Origin: Stenotrophomonas raiganjensis (SeqCode) | GTDB taxonomy: Bacteria > Pseudomonadota > Gammaproteobacteria > Xanthomonadales > Xanthomonadaceae | Assembly (NCBI RefSeq): GCF_030658505.1 | Contig: NZ_JAUTXR010000149.1 | Coordinates: 1-64,000, forward strand | Length of the DNA: 64,000 nt | Direction of reading: 5' to 3' | In this document: positions 50,448 through 58,511 of the stretch, piece by piece | Layout: each line of letters begins with the position of its first letter | Position numbering within the stretch: the stretch's first letter is position 1 | Translations under genes and position numbers: made by a program | Notes under the pieces: generated by a model | The model's input: only the letters and a program-made list of their open reading frames with translations | What the model was told of the DNA's origin: nothing | The model's database searches: none

Positions 50448-51284
50448 TCAGAACCCGAAGATTTCCTTGCCCAGCGCGAACACCGGCACGGCGGCGAGGA
50501 CGCCGTCGACACGGTCGAGCACGCCACCATGGCCCGGAATCAGGTTGCCCGAGTCCTTGGCACCGGCGTGACGCTTGATCAGGCTTTCGAACAGATCACC
50601 CAGCACCGAGGCGAACACCGCCACCACCGAGGTGATCAGCAGGCCCGGCAGGTGGGCGACGTCGATGCCAGCCAGCCAGCCCAGGCCAAGGGCCACGGCG
50701 ACACCGGCCAGCAGGCCGCCGAACAGGCCTTCCCAGGTCTTGTTGGGGCTGATGCGCGGGGCCAGCTTGTGCTTGCCGAAGTGACGACCAGCGAAATAAG
50801 CGCCGGAATCGGCCGCCCAGACCAGTGCCAGCGCTGCCAGCAGCCACAGGTGGCCCTGCTTGCCTGGCGGGTCGCCGCCGGCATGGATCAGCACCAGCGC
50901 GGCCCAGGCCGGGACGATGGCCAGCGTGCCGGCCAGCATCTTCACGATCCGCGAGGGCGCCGAAGGCTGTGCGCCGAAGTTGAAGAAGCGCAGCCAGACC
51001 AGCGCAGCCAGCCACCAGGCAACGCCTGCCAGCGTGGTTATCTGGAACAGCACCAGCGTGCTGCCATCGGCCCACACCAGCAGCACCATCAGCAGCAGGT
51101 TCAGCACCAGCAGCACGGTGCGTGCGAGGGTGTCTTCAATGCCGGCCAGCTTCAGCCACTCCCACAGGCCGATCAGCAGCACGGCGGCGGCGGCGGCGGC
51201 CAGCCATTGCGTTGGCAGCAGCAGGATCGCGGCAATGGCGACCGGCGCCATGATCAGCGCGGCGAGGACTCGGGTCTTGGTCAT
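50448..51284 (-). CDS. cdsA: phosphatidate cytidylyltransferase
   Basis: A 278-residue membrane protein with about seven or eight helices that makes CDP-diacylglycerol from phosphatidate and CTP, the branch point of phospholipid synthesis. The family signature near the C-terminus, [20 protein letters not shown] followed by G, matches the S-x-K-R-x4-K-D pattern. The start at 51284 overlaps the uppS stop by 4 nt, so translation is coupled. Confidence 0.95.
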   Translation of the reverse strand: MTKTRVLAALIMAPVAIAAILLLPTQWLAAAAAAVLLIGLWEWLKLAGIEDTLARTVLLVLNLLLMVLLVWADGSTLVLFQITTLAGVAWWLAALVWLRFFNFGAQPSAPSRIVKMLAGTLAIVPAWAALVLIHAGGDPPGKQGHLWLLAALALVWAADSGAYFAGRHFGKHKLAPRISPNKTWEGLFGGLLAGVAVALGLGWLAGIDVAHLPGLLITSVVAVFASVLGDLFESLIKRHAGAKDSGNLIPGHGGVLDRVDGVLAAVPVFALGKEIFGF

Positions 51285-52048
51285 GGGCTGGAGGTCTCGG
51301 TGGCCAGGGCGGCGATCTGGGCGCTGGTCAGACCGAAACGACGCTCGCGGCTGCCGTAGGCGTCCAGCGCCTGTTGCAGCAGCGTGGCATCGAAGTCCGG
51401 CCACAGGGCCTCGGTGAACCACAGCTCGGTGTATGCCAGCTGCCACAGCAGGAAGTTGCTGACGCGGGTGTCGCCACCGGTGCGGATGAACAGGTCCGGT
51501 GGCGGCAGGTCGGCCAGGGCAACCTGGCTGCCCAGCAGCGATTCGTCGATCTGTTCCGGCAGCAGGCGGCCGGCGGCGACTTCAGCGGCCAGGGCGCGCG
51601 CGGCGCGTGCGATGTCCTGGCGGCCACCGTAACTCGCAGCGATCGACAGGGTCAGGGCGGTGTTGTCGGCGGTACGCTGTTCGGCCAGCTGCATGCGGCT
51701 GACCAGGCCCGCGCCGAAGCGTTCGCGCTCGCCGATGAAGCGCACGCGCACGCCACGCCGATGCAGCTCGTCGACTTCGCGGTCGAGCGCACCGAGGAAC
51801 AGCTTCATCAGCGCGTCGACTTCTTCCTGCGGCCGGCCCCAGTTTTCGCTGGAGAACGCGAACAGGGTCAGCGCCGGAATGCCCAGTTCAAGGCAGCGCT
51901 CGATGGTACGGTTGACCGCGCGCGCGCCGGCGCGGTGGCCGATCACGCGCGGGCGACGGCGCTGCTGTGCCCAGCGCCCATTGCCATCCATGATGATGGC
52001 GATGTGGCGGGGCAGGGCAGCAGGCAATGGAGGCGGGACTGAAGGCAT
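51281..52048 (-). CDS. uppS: undecaprenyl diphosphate synthase
   Basis: A 255-residue cis-prenyltransferase making the C55 carrier for peptidoglycan and O-antigen. Catalytic Asp21 is in IIMDGNGRWA, Asn and Arg of FAFSSENWGRP bind isoprenoid, and RTGGDTRVSNFLLWQLAYTE holds the substrate-binding residues. The N-terminus is Pro-rich. The stop overlaps cdsA; frr lies 5 nt upstream. Confidence 0.96.
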   Translation of the reverse strand: MPSVPPPLPAALPRHIAIIMDGNGRWAQQRRRPRVIGHRAGARAVNRTIERCLELGIPALTLFAFSSENWGRPQEEVDALMKLFLGALDREVDELHRRGVRVRFIGERERFGAGLVSRMQLAEQRTADNTALTLSIAASYGGRQDIARAARALAAEVAAGRLLPEQIDESLLGSQVALADLPPPDLFIRTGGDTRVSNFLLWQLAYTELWFTEALWPDFDATLLQQALDAYGSRERRFGLTSAQIAALATETSSP

Positions 52049-52053
52049 CGACT

Positions 52054-52608
52054 TCAGACCGACAGCAGTTCTTTTTCCTTGTCGGCGACGACCTTGTCGA
52101 CGTCCTTGATGTTGGCGTCGGTCAGCTTCTGGATGTCGTCTTCGCCGCGCTTCTTCTCGTCTTCGCTGATCGCCTTGTCCTTGACCAGCTTGGCGATTTC
52201 CTTGTTCGCGTCCTGGCGGATGTTGCGGATCGCGATCTTGGCGCCTTCACCTTCTTTCTGCACCTGCTTGGCCAGCTCCTTGCGGCGCTCTTCGGTCGGC
52301 GGCGGCATGTTGATGCGGATCGCAGTGCCGAGCGTGTTCGGGGTGAACTCTGCGTTGTAGAGACCCTTTTCGATCTCCTTGATCATGCTCTTGTCGAACG
52401 GCGTGACCAGCAGCGAGTGCGCGTCGGCGTTGGAGATCGAGGCAACCTGGTTCAGCGGGGTGCTGGCGTTGCCATAGGCGCTGACCGTCACGCGGTCCAG
52501 CAGGGCCGGCGTGGCACGCCCGGTCCGGATGGAGGTGAGGGTGTGCTTCAGAGCGTCGATGCTCTTGGCCATGCGCGTCTGCGCGTTGTTCTTGATGTCG
52601 TTGAGCAT
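52054..52608 (-). CDS. frr: ribosome recycling factor
   Basis: A 184-residue RRF, which with EF-G splits the post-termination ribosome. Diagnostic is RTGRATPALLDRVTVSAYG (residues about 29-47); the rest is the long three-helix bundle and the small beta domain. A TATAAT box 33 bp upstream on the minus strand can give its own promoter, besides read-through from pyrH. Confidence 0.97.
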   Translation of the reverse strand: MLNDIKNNAQTRMAKSIDALKHTLTSIRTGRATPALLDRVTVSAYGNASTPLNQVASISNADAHSLLVTPFDKSMIKEIEKGLYNAEFTPNTLGTAIRINMPPPTEERRKELAKQVQKEGEGAKIAIRNIRQDANKEIAKLVKDKAISEDEKKRGEDDIQKLTDANIKDVDKVVADKEKELLSV

Positions 52609-52640
52609 CGCCCGGTCCTGGATGTATCTGGAATCGGGCG

Positions 52641-52646
52641 ATTATA
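52641..52646 (-). promoter_or_regulatory. candidate -10 element of frr (TATAAT)
   Basis: Perfect TATAAT on the minus strand, 32 bp before the frr ATG in the 96-bp pyrH-frr gap. No good -35 at 16-18 bp was seen. Confidence 0.5.
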
Positions 52647-52704
52647 GGCGAATACGGGACGCTGCCGGGCCTGGATCGGCCCGGTCGTCGCTTCGCGCTC
52701 AGGC

Positions 52705-53433
52705 TCAGGCCGGGTCGCGGCCCTGGACCAGGGTGCCGATGTTCTCGCCGTTGAGGATCTTCAGCAGCTCGCCCGGCTGGCCCATATCGAACACGCGCAT
52801 CGGCAGGTCGCTGTCGCGGGCCAGTGCGAAGGCGGCGGTGTCCATCACTTCCAGGCCGCGACGGATCACTTCGTCGTAGCTCAGGCTGTCGAAGCGGACG
52901 GCGTCGCTGTGCTTGTTCGGGTCCTTGTCGTACACGCCATCGACCTTGGTGGCCTTCAGCAGCAGGTCGGCGCCGATCTCGATCGCGCGCAGGGCAGCGC
53001 CCGAATCGGTGGTGAAGAACGGGCTGCCGACGCCGGCGGCGAAGATCACCAGGCGGCCCTTCTCCAGGTGGCGGATGGCGCGGCGACGGATGTAGTCCTC
53101 GCACACGTCGTTGATCTTGATCGCGCTCATCACGCGGGCCTTGGCGCCCAGCTTTTCCAGGGCGTCCTGCATGGCCAGGGCGTTGATGACGGTGGCCAGC
53201 ATGCCCATCTGGTCGCCGGTGACCCGGTCCATGCCGCCGGCGGCCAGGCCGGCGCCGCGGAAGATGTTGCCGCCGCCGATGACCAGCGCCACTTCGGCAC
53301 CGGCCTGCTGGGCTTCGATGACCTCGCGGGCGAGGCGGTTGATGATCTTCGGGTCGATGCCGTAGTCCTCATCTCCCATCAGCGCCTCCCCGGACAGTTT
53401 CAGAAGGATGCGGCGATAGGCGAGCTTGGACAT
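52705..53433 (-). CDS. pyrH: UMP kinase
   Basis: A 242-residue bacterial UMP kinase (amino-acid-kinase fold, hexameric, GTP-activated and UTP-inhibited). Motifs are KLSGEALMG (about residues 12-20), [10 protein letters not shown] (about 51-60) and [18 protein letters not shown] near the C-terminus. A TAGAAT box upstream is a likely -10. It follows the HDOD-GGDEF gene rather than tsf, unlike in E. coli. Confidence 0.97.
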   Translation of the reverse strand: MSKLAYRRILLKLSGEALMGDEDYGIDPKIINRLAREVIEAQQAGAEVALVIGGGNIFRGAGLAAGGMDRVTGDQMGMLATVINALAMQDALEKLGAKARVMSAIKINDVCEDYIRRRAIRHLEKGRLVIFAAGVGSPFFTTDSGAALRAIEIGADLLLKATKVDGVYDKDPNKHSDAVRFDSLSYDEVIRRGLEVMDTAAFALARDSDLPMRVFDMGQPGELLKILNGENIGTLVQGRDPA

Positions 53434-53464
53434 GGGGACCTCGGGTGCGTGGAAATCGCGGGCG

Positions 53465-53470
53465 ATTCTA
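53465..53470 (-). promoter_or_regulatory. candidate -10 element of pyrH (TAGAAT)
   Basis: TAGAAT on the minus strand, 31 bp upstream of the pyrH ATG. It fits the TAGAAT/TATAAT spacing of the neighbouring genes and suggests that pyrH need not depend on the HDOD gene upstream. Confidence 0.45.
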
Positions 53471-53554
53471 CGCGCATGCGGCGCCGGGCCAAAGTGTTTT
53501 GTGCACTGCGGCGCAGAATCCTGGCATTCGCCGCGCGCAGGCAGGGCGTTCCGT

Positions 53555-55093
53555 TCAGCCGAGCTCGGCGCTGGCGGTGGCTGACAGCTCGTCGTGGCCG
53601 AGGGCGCCGGGGGAGCGCGCGATCACCCGGTTGCGGCCCAGGTTCTTGGATCGATACAGCACATCGTCGGCCGCGCGCAGCAGGTCCTGCACGTCGGCGA
53701 AGCGCTCGTAGCCGCCCTGGGTGGCCACGCCGGCGGAGAAGGTGACGAACAGCGGGCCGCCCTCCAGTTCGGCCATCGGGGTGGCGACGATATTGGCCAA
53801 CACCCGGCGGATCACGTCCAATGCCACCGATTCACTGGTGTTGGGCAGCAGCGCGACGAACTCCTCGCCGCCGAAGCGGGCCACGGTGTCACTGTTGCGC
53901 AGCTGGCCCTGCAGTTTGCCGGCAAAGGCGCGGAGCACCTCGTCGCCGGTCAGGTGGCCATGCGCGTCATTGATCTTCTTGAAGTCGTCCAGGTCGATGA
54001 AGGCCACCGACAGCGGCCAGCCCTGGCGGCCGGCGCGCAGGAATTCCTGCTCCAGCACCGCTTCCAGCTGGCGGCGGTTGAGTACGCCGGTCAGGGCATC
54101 ACGGTGGGCCTGGTCGGCCAGGCGCTTGGCCCGGGCTTCGAATTCGTCGGCGCGGCGACGCGCCTGGTCGGCATCCTGCAGTTCGCGCAGGTTGCGCAGG
54201 GTGGCCAGCTCCTGCGCGTGGTCAATCAGCTCGCGTACCCGTGCGGGTGAATTCAGGCCGGCCTCGAACAGGCTGGCGATGTCCGGCAGGGCCTCGCTGA
54301 TGCGGGCCAGTACCTGGTCGAAACGGGCGCTGTCGAGGTCCAGGCGGTCATGTACCTGGTGCAGGGCGCGTTCGCGGGCAGCGTCGGCGTCGTCGTCCAG
54401 CCAGATGTCGGCGACCGCGCCGGACAGCTGCACGCACGCCTGGAAGGGTGACTCGGCCGCGTCGTCGTCTTCGCTGTGGCTGATGCTCTCCACCAGGTAG
54501 CGTGGCAGGCCCCATTGCTCGGCTACCCAGGCACCGACATCGGCGTGGCTGCAGCCGAGTTCGTCGCGCTCGCGGGCGACCAGGTCGACGTTGTCACGCG
54601 CTTCGCGCAGCAGCGGCAGGTAGCGCTCCGACTCGGCCTGGGCCAGGCACAGTACGCCCAGATCCTGCAGCAGGCCGGCCAGCATCAGCTCTTCCAGCCG
54701 GCGCAGGCCGCGGGTCTGGCCCAGCTGGCTGGCGGCCAGCGCGCTGAGGATGCTGCGCTTCCATGCGCGCTGGCGCAGGTCGTGACCGGCACCGGCGCCA
54801 CCGGTCAGCCCCTGGGTGACGGTGAAGCCGAGGGCGAGGCTGATCGTGGCGTTCAGGCCGAGCATGGTCAGGGCCTGGCCAAGGTTCTCGATCCGGCGGC
54901 GGCTGGCATACAGCGGCGAATTGGCGATGCGCAGCATGCGAGCGCTCAGCGCCATGTCGATGGCGATGATGTCGGCGGCGGTGGCGATGTCCGCTTCCGG
55001 GTCCTGGGCCAGTTCGATGATGCGCAGGGCAATACCGGGCGGCGAAGGCAGGTTGCGGCAGAGCGCCAGGGCAGCTGTCAGCTCGGGAGGCAT
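53555..55093 (-). CDS. HDOD-GGDEF protein (diguanylate cyclase)
   Basis: A 512-residue protein. The N-terminal HDOD domain (about residues 15-210) has [35 protein letters not shown] and the LQDLG block. A long helical linker (about 290-335, rich in Arg/Ala/Glu) joins it to a GGDEF domain. The catalytic signature is GGEEF at 408-412, with [10 protein letters not shown] and an RNSD inhibitory site five residues before. It should make c-di-GMP with product feedback; HDOD domains act in signalling and protein or RNA contacts. It is inserted between tsf and pyrH, so it may be tied to growth-related transcription, though pyrH has its own -10 candidate. Confidence 0.9.
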   Translation of the reverse strand: MPPELTAALALCRNLPSPPGIALRIIELAQDPEADIATAADIIAIDMALSARMLRIANSPLYASRRRIENLGQALTMLGLNATISLALGFTVTQGLTGGAGAGHDLRQRAWKRSILSALAASQLGQTRGLRRLEELMLAGLLQDLGVLCLAQAESERYLPLLREARDNVDLVARERDELGCSHADVGAWVAEQWGLPRYLVESISHSEDDDAAESPFQACVQLSGAVADIWLDDDADAARERALHQVHDRLDLDSARFDQVLARISEALPDIASLFEAGLNSPARVRELIDHAQELATLRNLRELQDADQARRRADEFEARAKRLADQAHRDALTGVLNRRQLEAVLEQEFLRAGRQGWPLSVAFIDLDDFKKINDAHGHLTGDEVLRAFAGKLQGQLRNSDTVARFGGEEFVALLPNTSESVALDVIRRVLANIVATPMAELEGGPLFVTFSAGVATQGGYERFADVQDLLRAADDVLYRSKNLGRNRVIARSPGALGHDELSATASAELG

Positions 55094-55291
55094 GTCGGGT
55101 CGTTCAATTCCATTAGGACAAGAATACCTAGGAATGCATCACAGTCCGCGATTTTCGTTCCTGCTAGATGACTGTGGATTCCCTGTGCCGAGTATCGGCT
55201 TGATTCGCGCGCAACGCAAAGACCCCGGGACCGGTGTGCGCACCAACGGCGCGCACCCACAGGTGAGGGGCAGTCAAGGGTGGAGTGGGCA

Positions 55292-55321
55292 TAAAAAAAG
55301 AGCCGCGGTTTCCCGCGGCTC
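55292..55321 (-). terminator. intrinsic terminator of rpsB-tsf
   Basis: On the minus strand a 9-bp stem (55321-55313/55308-55300) with a 4-nt loop is followed by seven T. It lies 33 nt after the tsf stop, so rpsB-tsf ends here and the HDOD gene needs its own promoter. Confidence 0.92.
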
Positions 55322-55353
55322 CTTCTGGTCGCTTCACAGCCGGGAGGCTGGAA

Positions 55354-56229
55354 TCAGACCTGCATCGCCTTGGCAACTTCGGCGGCGTAGTCTTCCACCA
55401 CCTTCTCGATGCCTTCGCCGACGATCAGCAGCTGGAAACCAGCCACGTCGGCACCGGCGGCCTTGACCACCTGCTCGACGGTGGTGTCGCCCAGCACGTA
55501 GGTCTGGCCGTACAGGGTCACGTCGCTGACGATCTTGTTGATCTTGCCGCTGATGATCTTTTCCAGGATCTCGGCCGGCTTGGCCTTGTCCTTCTCGGTC
55601 ATCTTGGCCAGCTCGATTTCCTTTTCCTTCTCGACGAACTCGGCCGGGACGTCCGCAGCCTTGTTGTGCGGCGGCTTCAGCGCGGCCACGTGCATGGCCA
55701 GGCCACGGGCCAGCTCGACGTCGCCGCCGACCAGGTCGACCAGCACGCCGACCTTGCCGTTGGTGTGGACGTAGGCGCCGATGTTGCCGGTGGTGTCGAC
55801 CTTGACCATGCGGCGGATCTGGATGTTCTCACCCAGGGTCTGCACGGCGGTGGCACGGGCTTCTTCAACGGTGCGGCCATCGGCCAGCTTGGCAGCCTTC
55901 ACGGCTTCGACGTCGGTGGCGCCCGATGCCAGGGCGGCAGCGGCGACGGCGTTGACGAAGGACTTGAAGTTGTCGTCGTTGGCGACGAAGTCGGTTTCCG
56001 AGTTGACTTCGACCAGCACGGCCTTGCCGCCGTCCTGGGCCAGGCCCAGACGGCCTTCGGCGGCCACGCGGTCAGCCTTCTTGTCGGCCTTGGCGGCGCC
56101 GGACTTGCGCATGGCTTCAGCAGCAGCGTCGATGTCGCCGTTGGCTTCGGTGAGCGCCTTCTTGCATTCCATCATGCCGGCGCCGGTGCGCTCGCGCAGT
56201 TCCTTGACCAGGGAAGCAGTGATTTCCAC
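55354..56229 (-). CDS. tsf: translation elongation factor Ts
   Basis: A 291-residue EF-Ts, the guanine-nucleotide exchange factor of EF-Tu. The N-terminal UBA-like helix-turn ([20 protein letters not shown]) and the [10 protein letters not shown] core motif (about 82-91), which pushes EF-Tu open, are present. The rest is the two-lobed core. Followed by an intrinsic terminator; preceded by rpsB with a hairpin-rich 125-bp gap. Confidence 0.97.
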   Translation of the reverse strand: MEITASLVKELRERTGAGMMECKKALTEANGDIDAAAEAMRKSGAAKADKKADRVAAEGRLGLAQDGGKAVLVEVNSETDFVANDDNFKSFVNAVAAAALASGATDVEAVKAAKLADGRTVEEARATAVQTLGENIQIRRMVKVDTTGNIGAYVHTNGKVGVLVDLVGGDVELARGLAMHVAALKPPHNKAADVPAEFVEKEKEIELAKMTEKDKAKPAEILEKIISGKINKIVSDVTLYGQTYVLGDTTVEQVVKAAGADVAGFQLLIVGEGIEKVVEDYAAEVAKAMQV

Positions 56230-56256
56230 GGGATTACCTCACGAAAGAAAGGGGTA

Positions 56257-56341
56257 GGGCCGGCATGGTGGCCGGCCCGTGTGACACGGTCCTGTCACGC
56301 GCCAGCGGCTGCGTGCAGGAAGGGTGGACGCCGTGCGTCCA
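56257..56341 (-). promoter_or_regulatory. three hairpins in the rpsB-tsf gap
   Basis: Stems at 56257-56264/56271-56278 (8 bp), 56281-56286/56293-56298 (6 bp) and 56323-56330/56334-56341 (8 bp) fill the intercistronic region. No T run follows any of them, so they may modulate tsf relative to rpsB or shield the mRNA. This is a structural reading only. Confidence 0.45.
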
Positions 56342-56354
56342 CCCGGGGCCTGGA

Positions 56355-57161
56355 TCAGGCCTGGGCGTCGTCGCCCTTCTTGGCAGCCTTCTTGGCCGGA
56401 GCGCGGCGGGCCGGCTTCTCTTCGCCTTCAGCAGCGGCTTCAGCGAACTCTTCCTCGCGCACCGAAGCGGCGTGCGGAGCAGCAGCCTTGCCTTCCAGCA
56501 CGGCGTCGGCAGCGGCGCGGGCGTACAGCTGCACAGCGCGGATGGCGTCGTCGTTGCCCGGGATGGCGTAATCAACCAGTTCCGGGTTGTAGTTGGTGTC
56601 GACCACGGCGATGACCGGGATGCCCAGCTTCTTGGCTTCCTTGATCGCGATGTCTTCGTGGCCGATGTCGATCACGAAGATGGCGTCCGGCAGGCGGTTC
56701 ATGTCCTTGATGCCGCCCAGCGAGGCTTCCAGCTTGTCGCGCTCGCGACGCAGGCCCAGCACTTCGTGCTTGACCAGCTTCTCGAAGGTGCCGTCGGTTT
56801 CACCGGCTTCCAGTTCCTTCAGGCGGGCAACCGACTGCTTGACGGTACGGAAGTTGGTCAGGGTGCCGCCCAGCCAACGCTGGTTCATGAACGGCATGCC
56901 GCAACGCTCGGCTTCTTCCTTGATGGTTTCGCGGGCGCTGCGCTTGGTGCCCAGGAACAGGACGGTGCCGCGCTTCTGGGCAACCGACGAGATGAAGTTC
57001 ATCGCATCGTTGAACAGCGGGACGGTCTTTTCCAGGTTGATGATGTGGATCTTGCCGCGGGCGCCGAAGATGTACGGAGCCATCTTCGGGTTCCAGTAAC
57101 GGGTCTGGTGGCCGAAGTGGACGCCGGCTTCCAGCATCTGACGCATGGTGACCTGGGGCAT
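56355..57161 (-). CDS. rpsB: 30S ribosomal protein S2
   Basis: A 268-residue S2 with the conserved N-terminus [20 protein letters not shown] and [13 protein letters not shown] near the end. The C-terminal tail is longer than in E. coli (241 residues) and rich in Glu then Lys/Ala ([15 protein letters not shown]). The gene begins the rpsB-tsf operon. Its upstream neighbour on the same strand is the second fimbrial chaperone gene, inside whose end the promoter lies. Confidence 0.97.
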   Translation of the reverse strand: MPQVTMRQMLEAGVHFGHQTRYWNPKMAPYIFGARGKIHIINLEKTVPLFNDAMNFISSVAQKRGTVLFLGTKRSARETIKEEAERCGMPFMNQRWLGGTLTNFRTVKQSVARLKELEAGETDGTFEKLVKHEVLGLRRERDKLEASLGGIKDMNRLPDAIFVIDIGHEDIAIKEAKKLGIPVIAVVDTNYNPELVDYAIPGNDDAIRAVQLYARAAADAVLEGKAAAPHAASVREEEFAEAAAEGEEKPARRAPAKKAAKKGDDAQA

Positions 57162-57376
57162 TGCAATACTCCTGATATGGAACCGGCGATTCCGCCCGCG
57201 GGGATAGGTGTGCGGGACGCGTGGAAGCGCGATGGGTTCCGGGGTTGGGCTTCCCTGTTGCCTCCGTGGCCGAACTCCTTGCGGAGCACCCCGGCACGGA
57301 TGGGGGCAGCAGGTGTGGATTCACCGGTGACGTCCGGTGTGGACGGGTTCCCGCGCACGCAGGCGGCAGGAATCCG
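57162..57376 (-). promoter_or_regulatory. rpsB 5' leader (about 215 nt)
   Basis: The distance from the likely promoter to the rpsB ATG is about 215 nt, much longer than needed for translation. In E. coli the rpsB leader is also long and is the site of feedback by S2. A comparable autogenous control here is inference; the folded structure was not computed. Confidence 0.45.
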
Positions 57377-57380
57377 GTCG

Positions 57381-57410
57381 ATTATAGCCCGCTCGGTGCC
57401 CTCGCTGCAA
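57381..57410 (-). promoter_or_regulatory. rpsB promoter inside the end of the second chaperone gene
   Basis: On the minus strand TATAAT (57386-57381) has a TTGCAG -35-like hexamer (57410-57405) with an 18-bp spacer. The -10 overlaps the TAA stop (57384-57382) of the fimbrial chaperone gene, so the ribosomal promoter lies within coding sequence. Confidence 0.6.
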
Positions 57411-58092
57411 TTGCCGGGTCCGGCGCGGTCAGGTCGATCATGCGGCCGTCCGGCAGTCGGGCCTGGAAATGGCCATCGATGTAGCCGTCGGCACGGGTCG
57501 GCAGGGCCCAGTGGCGCTCCTGCCCAGCCAGGACATAGCCGGCCAGACCCGGCAGCAACACGGTACGCCGACCATCATTGGCGACGAAGGTGAGGTCCTG
57601 CAGGCGAGCGTGCAGTGTCCCTGTATTGCTCAGTCGCAGCGAAGGTTGCGACGGTTTGAACTCAGTCCAGGCGCGCAGTCGTGGCTGTGCCAACGGCCCG
57701 GGCTTGCCCCGAAACAGGGGCAGCGAGTAGCGCGGCAGGCCGGGGGCGCTGGGGGCGAGCACGACCCGGTAGGCCTGTTCGGCGGCCACGGGTGTGGGTT
57801 GGCGTGGCAGCAGCCAGATGCGCTGGCGGGTGCCAGGCGGGATATCGAGCCGGGTGGGGCTGGCCAGGATCCGGTCGCTGGCACGCAGCTCTTCCGCGTC
57901 GGTCTGCTGTTCCCAGGCCAGGATCCGCACCTGGCCCTGCCAGCGGTCGGGGCCAGGGTTGTACAGCCACAGTTCGCCGTGGCCGCCTTCGGCAGGCAGC
58001 TGCAGGGTGGTCGGCAGCAGGTCCAGCGCCGCAGCGGGCAGTGCCAGCAGTAGTGCCAGCAGTAGTGCCAGCAGGCTCAGCAGGATGCGCAT
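57382..58092 (-). CDS. second fimbrial chaperone of the pilus operon
   Basis: A 236-residue periplasmic chaperone with a PapD-like two-domain immunoglobulin fold. The signal peptide is unusually Leu/Ala-repeated (MRILLSLLALLLALLLALP). Domain 1 has ELWLYNPGPDRWQGQVRIL and the G1-strand block YRVVLAPSAPGLPRYSLPLF; domain 2 has LRLSNTGTLHARLQDL. It is clearly diverged from the first chaperone (61932-62681), with a shorter F1-G1 region. The ATG overlaps the preceding stop by 1 nt (TGATG). A second chaperone at this end of an archaic pilus operon is unusual. It may serve the tip or the small subunit. Confidence 0.85.
   Translation of the reverse strand: MRILLSLLALLLALLLALPAAALDLLPTTLQLPAEGGHGELWLYNPGPDRWQGQVRILAWEQQTDAEELRASDRILASPTRLDIPPGTRQRIWLLPRQPTPVAAEQAYRVVLAPSAPGLPRYSLPLFRGKPGPLAQPRLRAWTEFKPSQPSLRLSNTGTLHARLQDLTFVANDGRRTVLLPGLAGYVLAGQERHWALPTRADGYIDGHFQARLPDGRMIDLTAPDPAIAARAPSGL
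58041..58074. repeat. 12-bp tandem repeat in the chaperone signal peptide
   Basis: The unit GTGCCAGCAGTA occurs at 58041-58052 and 58053-58064 and partly at 58065-58074. It encodes the repeated Leu/Ala residues of the chaperone-2 signal peptide. Gain or loss of a unit changes the hydrophobic core by four residues without a frameshift. Confidence 0.75.
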
Positions 58093-58337
58093 CAGTAGAT
58101 GACGGTCACGGCAGGCGCCGCGTCGTCGTTGTCGGCCGGCGGCGCGAGGTCGTGGATCTGTTGCGGAAGCTCGGGCTTGTCGCTGCGCTGGTGCGGTGCC
58201 GTGCATCGGGTGTTGCCGCCATCGCCGCTGCAGTCCTCGACCACGGTCAGCCGGATCTGCAGGGAGGTGCTGCCGGGATCGGCCCACGCGGGCGTACTGG
58301 CGACCAGCATCGCCCCGATCAGAAGTGCGCGAACCAC
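58092..58337 (-). CDS. very small pilin-like (SCPU-related) protein
   Basis: An 81-residue protein, about 60 after signal cleavage (VVRALLIGAMLVASTPAWA then D). It starts with GTG at 58337; longer reading-frame starts up to 58454 cross SMAG repeats. The mature part begins STSLQIRLTVVEDCSG, like the first strand of a spore-coat-U (SCPU) pilin, and ends APAVTVIY, the C-terminal strand of the same fold. The middle is only a CSGDGGNTRC loop and a Pro-rich linker, so the domain is far shorter than the 150 residues of a normal SCPU subunit. It may be a pilin remnant, an adaptor or a terminator subunit. The stop overlaps the chaperone start by 1 nt. Confidence 0.6.
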   Translation of the reverse strand: MVRALLIGAMLVASTPAWADPGSTSLQIRLTVVEDCSGDGGNTRCTAPHQRSDKPELPQQIHDLAPPADNDDAAPAVTVIY

Positions 58338-58395
58338 CTGCCATCCACCGTGCTGTAGGACCCGTTGCGCGGTATCGGCCGGATCGGCCGAATCT

Positions 58396-58505
58396 GTAGG
58401 GCCGACTGCCAGTCGACTGGTCCTGGCGCAGGAGTGATGCGCGCATCCACGCATGGCGTGGATCTACCGAAACCCACCCCGGTGGGTGCCGACCGTTGGT
58501 CGGCA
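58396..58505. repeat. three SMAG-like palindromes inside the pilus operon
   Basis: A GTAG unit at 58396-58420 (5-bp stem), a reverse SMAG unit at 58443-58467 and a GGGT-headed hairpin (8-bp stem, 58487-58494/58498-58505) lie in the 174-bp gap between the tip gene and the small pilin-like gene. They are the only sizeable break in an otherwise overlapping operon and may reduce expression of the last two genes. Confidence 0.7.
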
Positions 58506-58511
58506 TGCTGG

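Noticed and set aside
58338..58454. Extension of the mini-pilin to an ATG at 58454
   Set aside because: The extra 39 residues run through SMAG palindromes and would put a polar stretch before the signal peptide; GTG 58337 gives a clean signal peptide.
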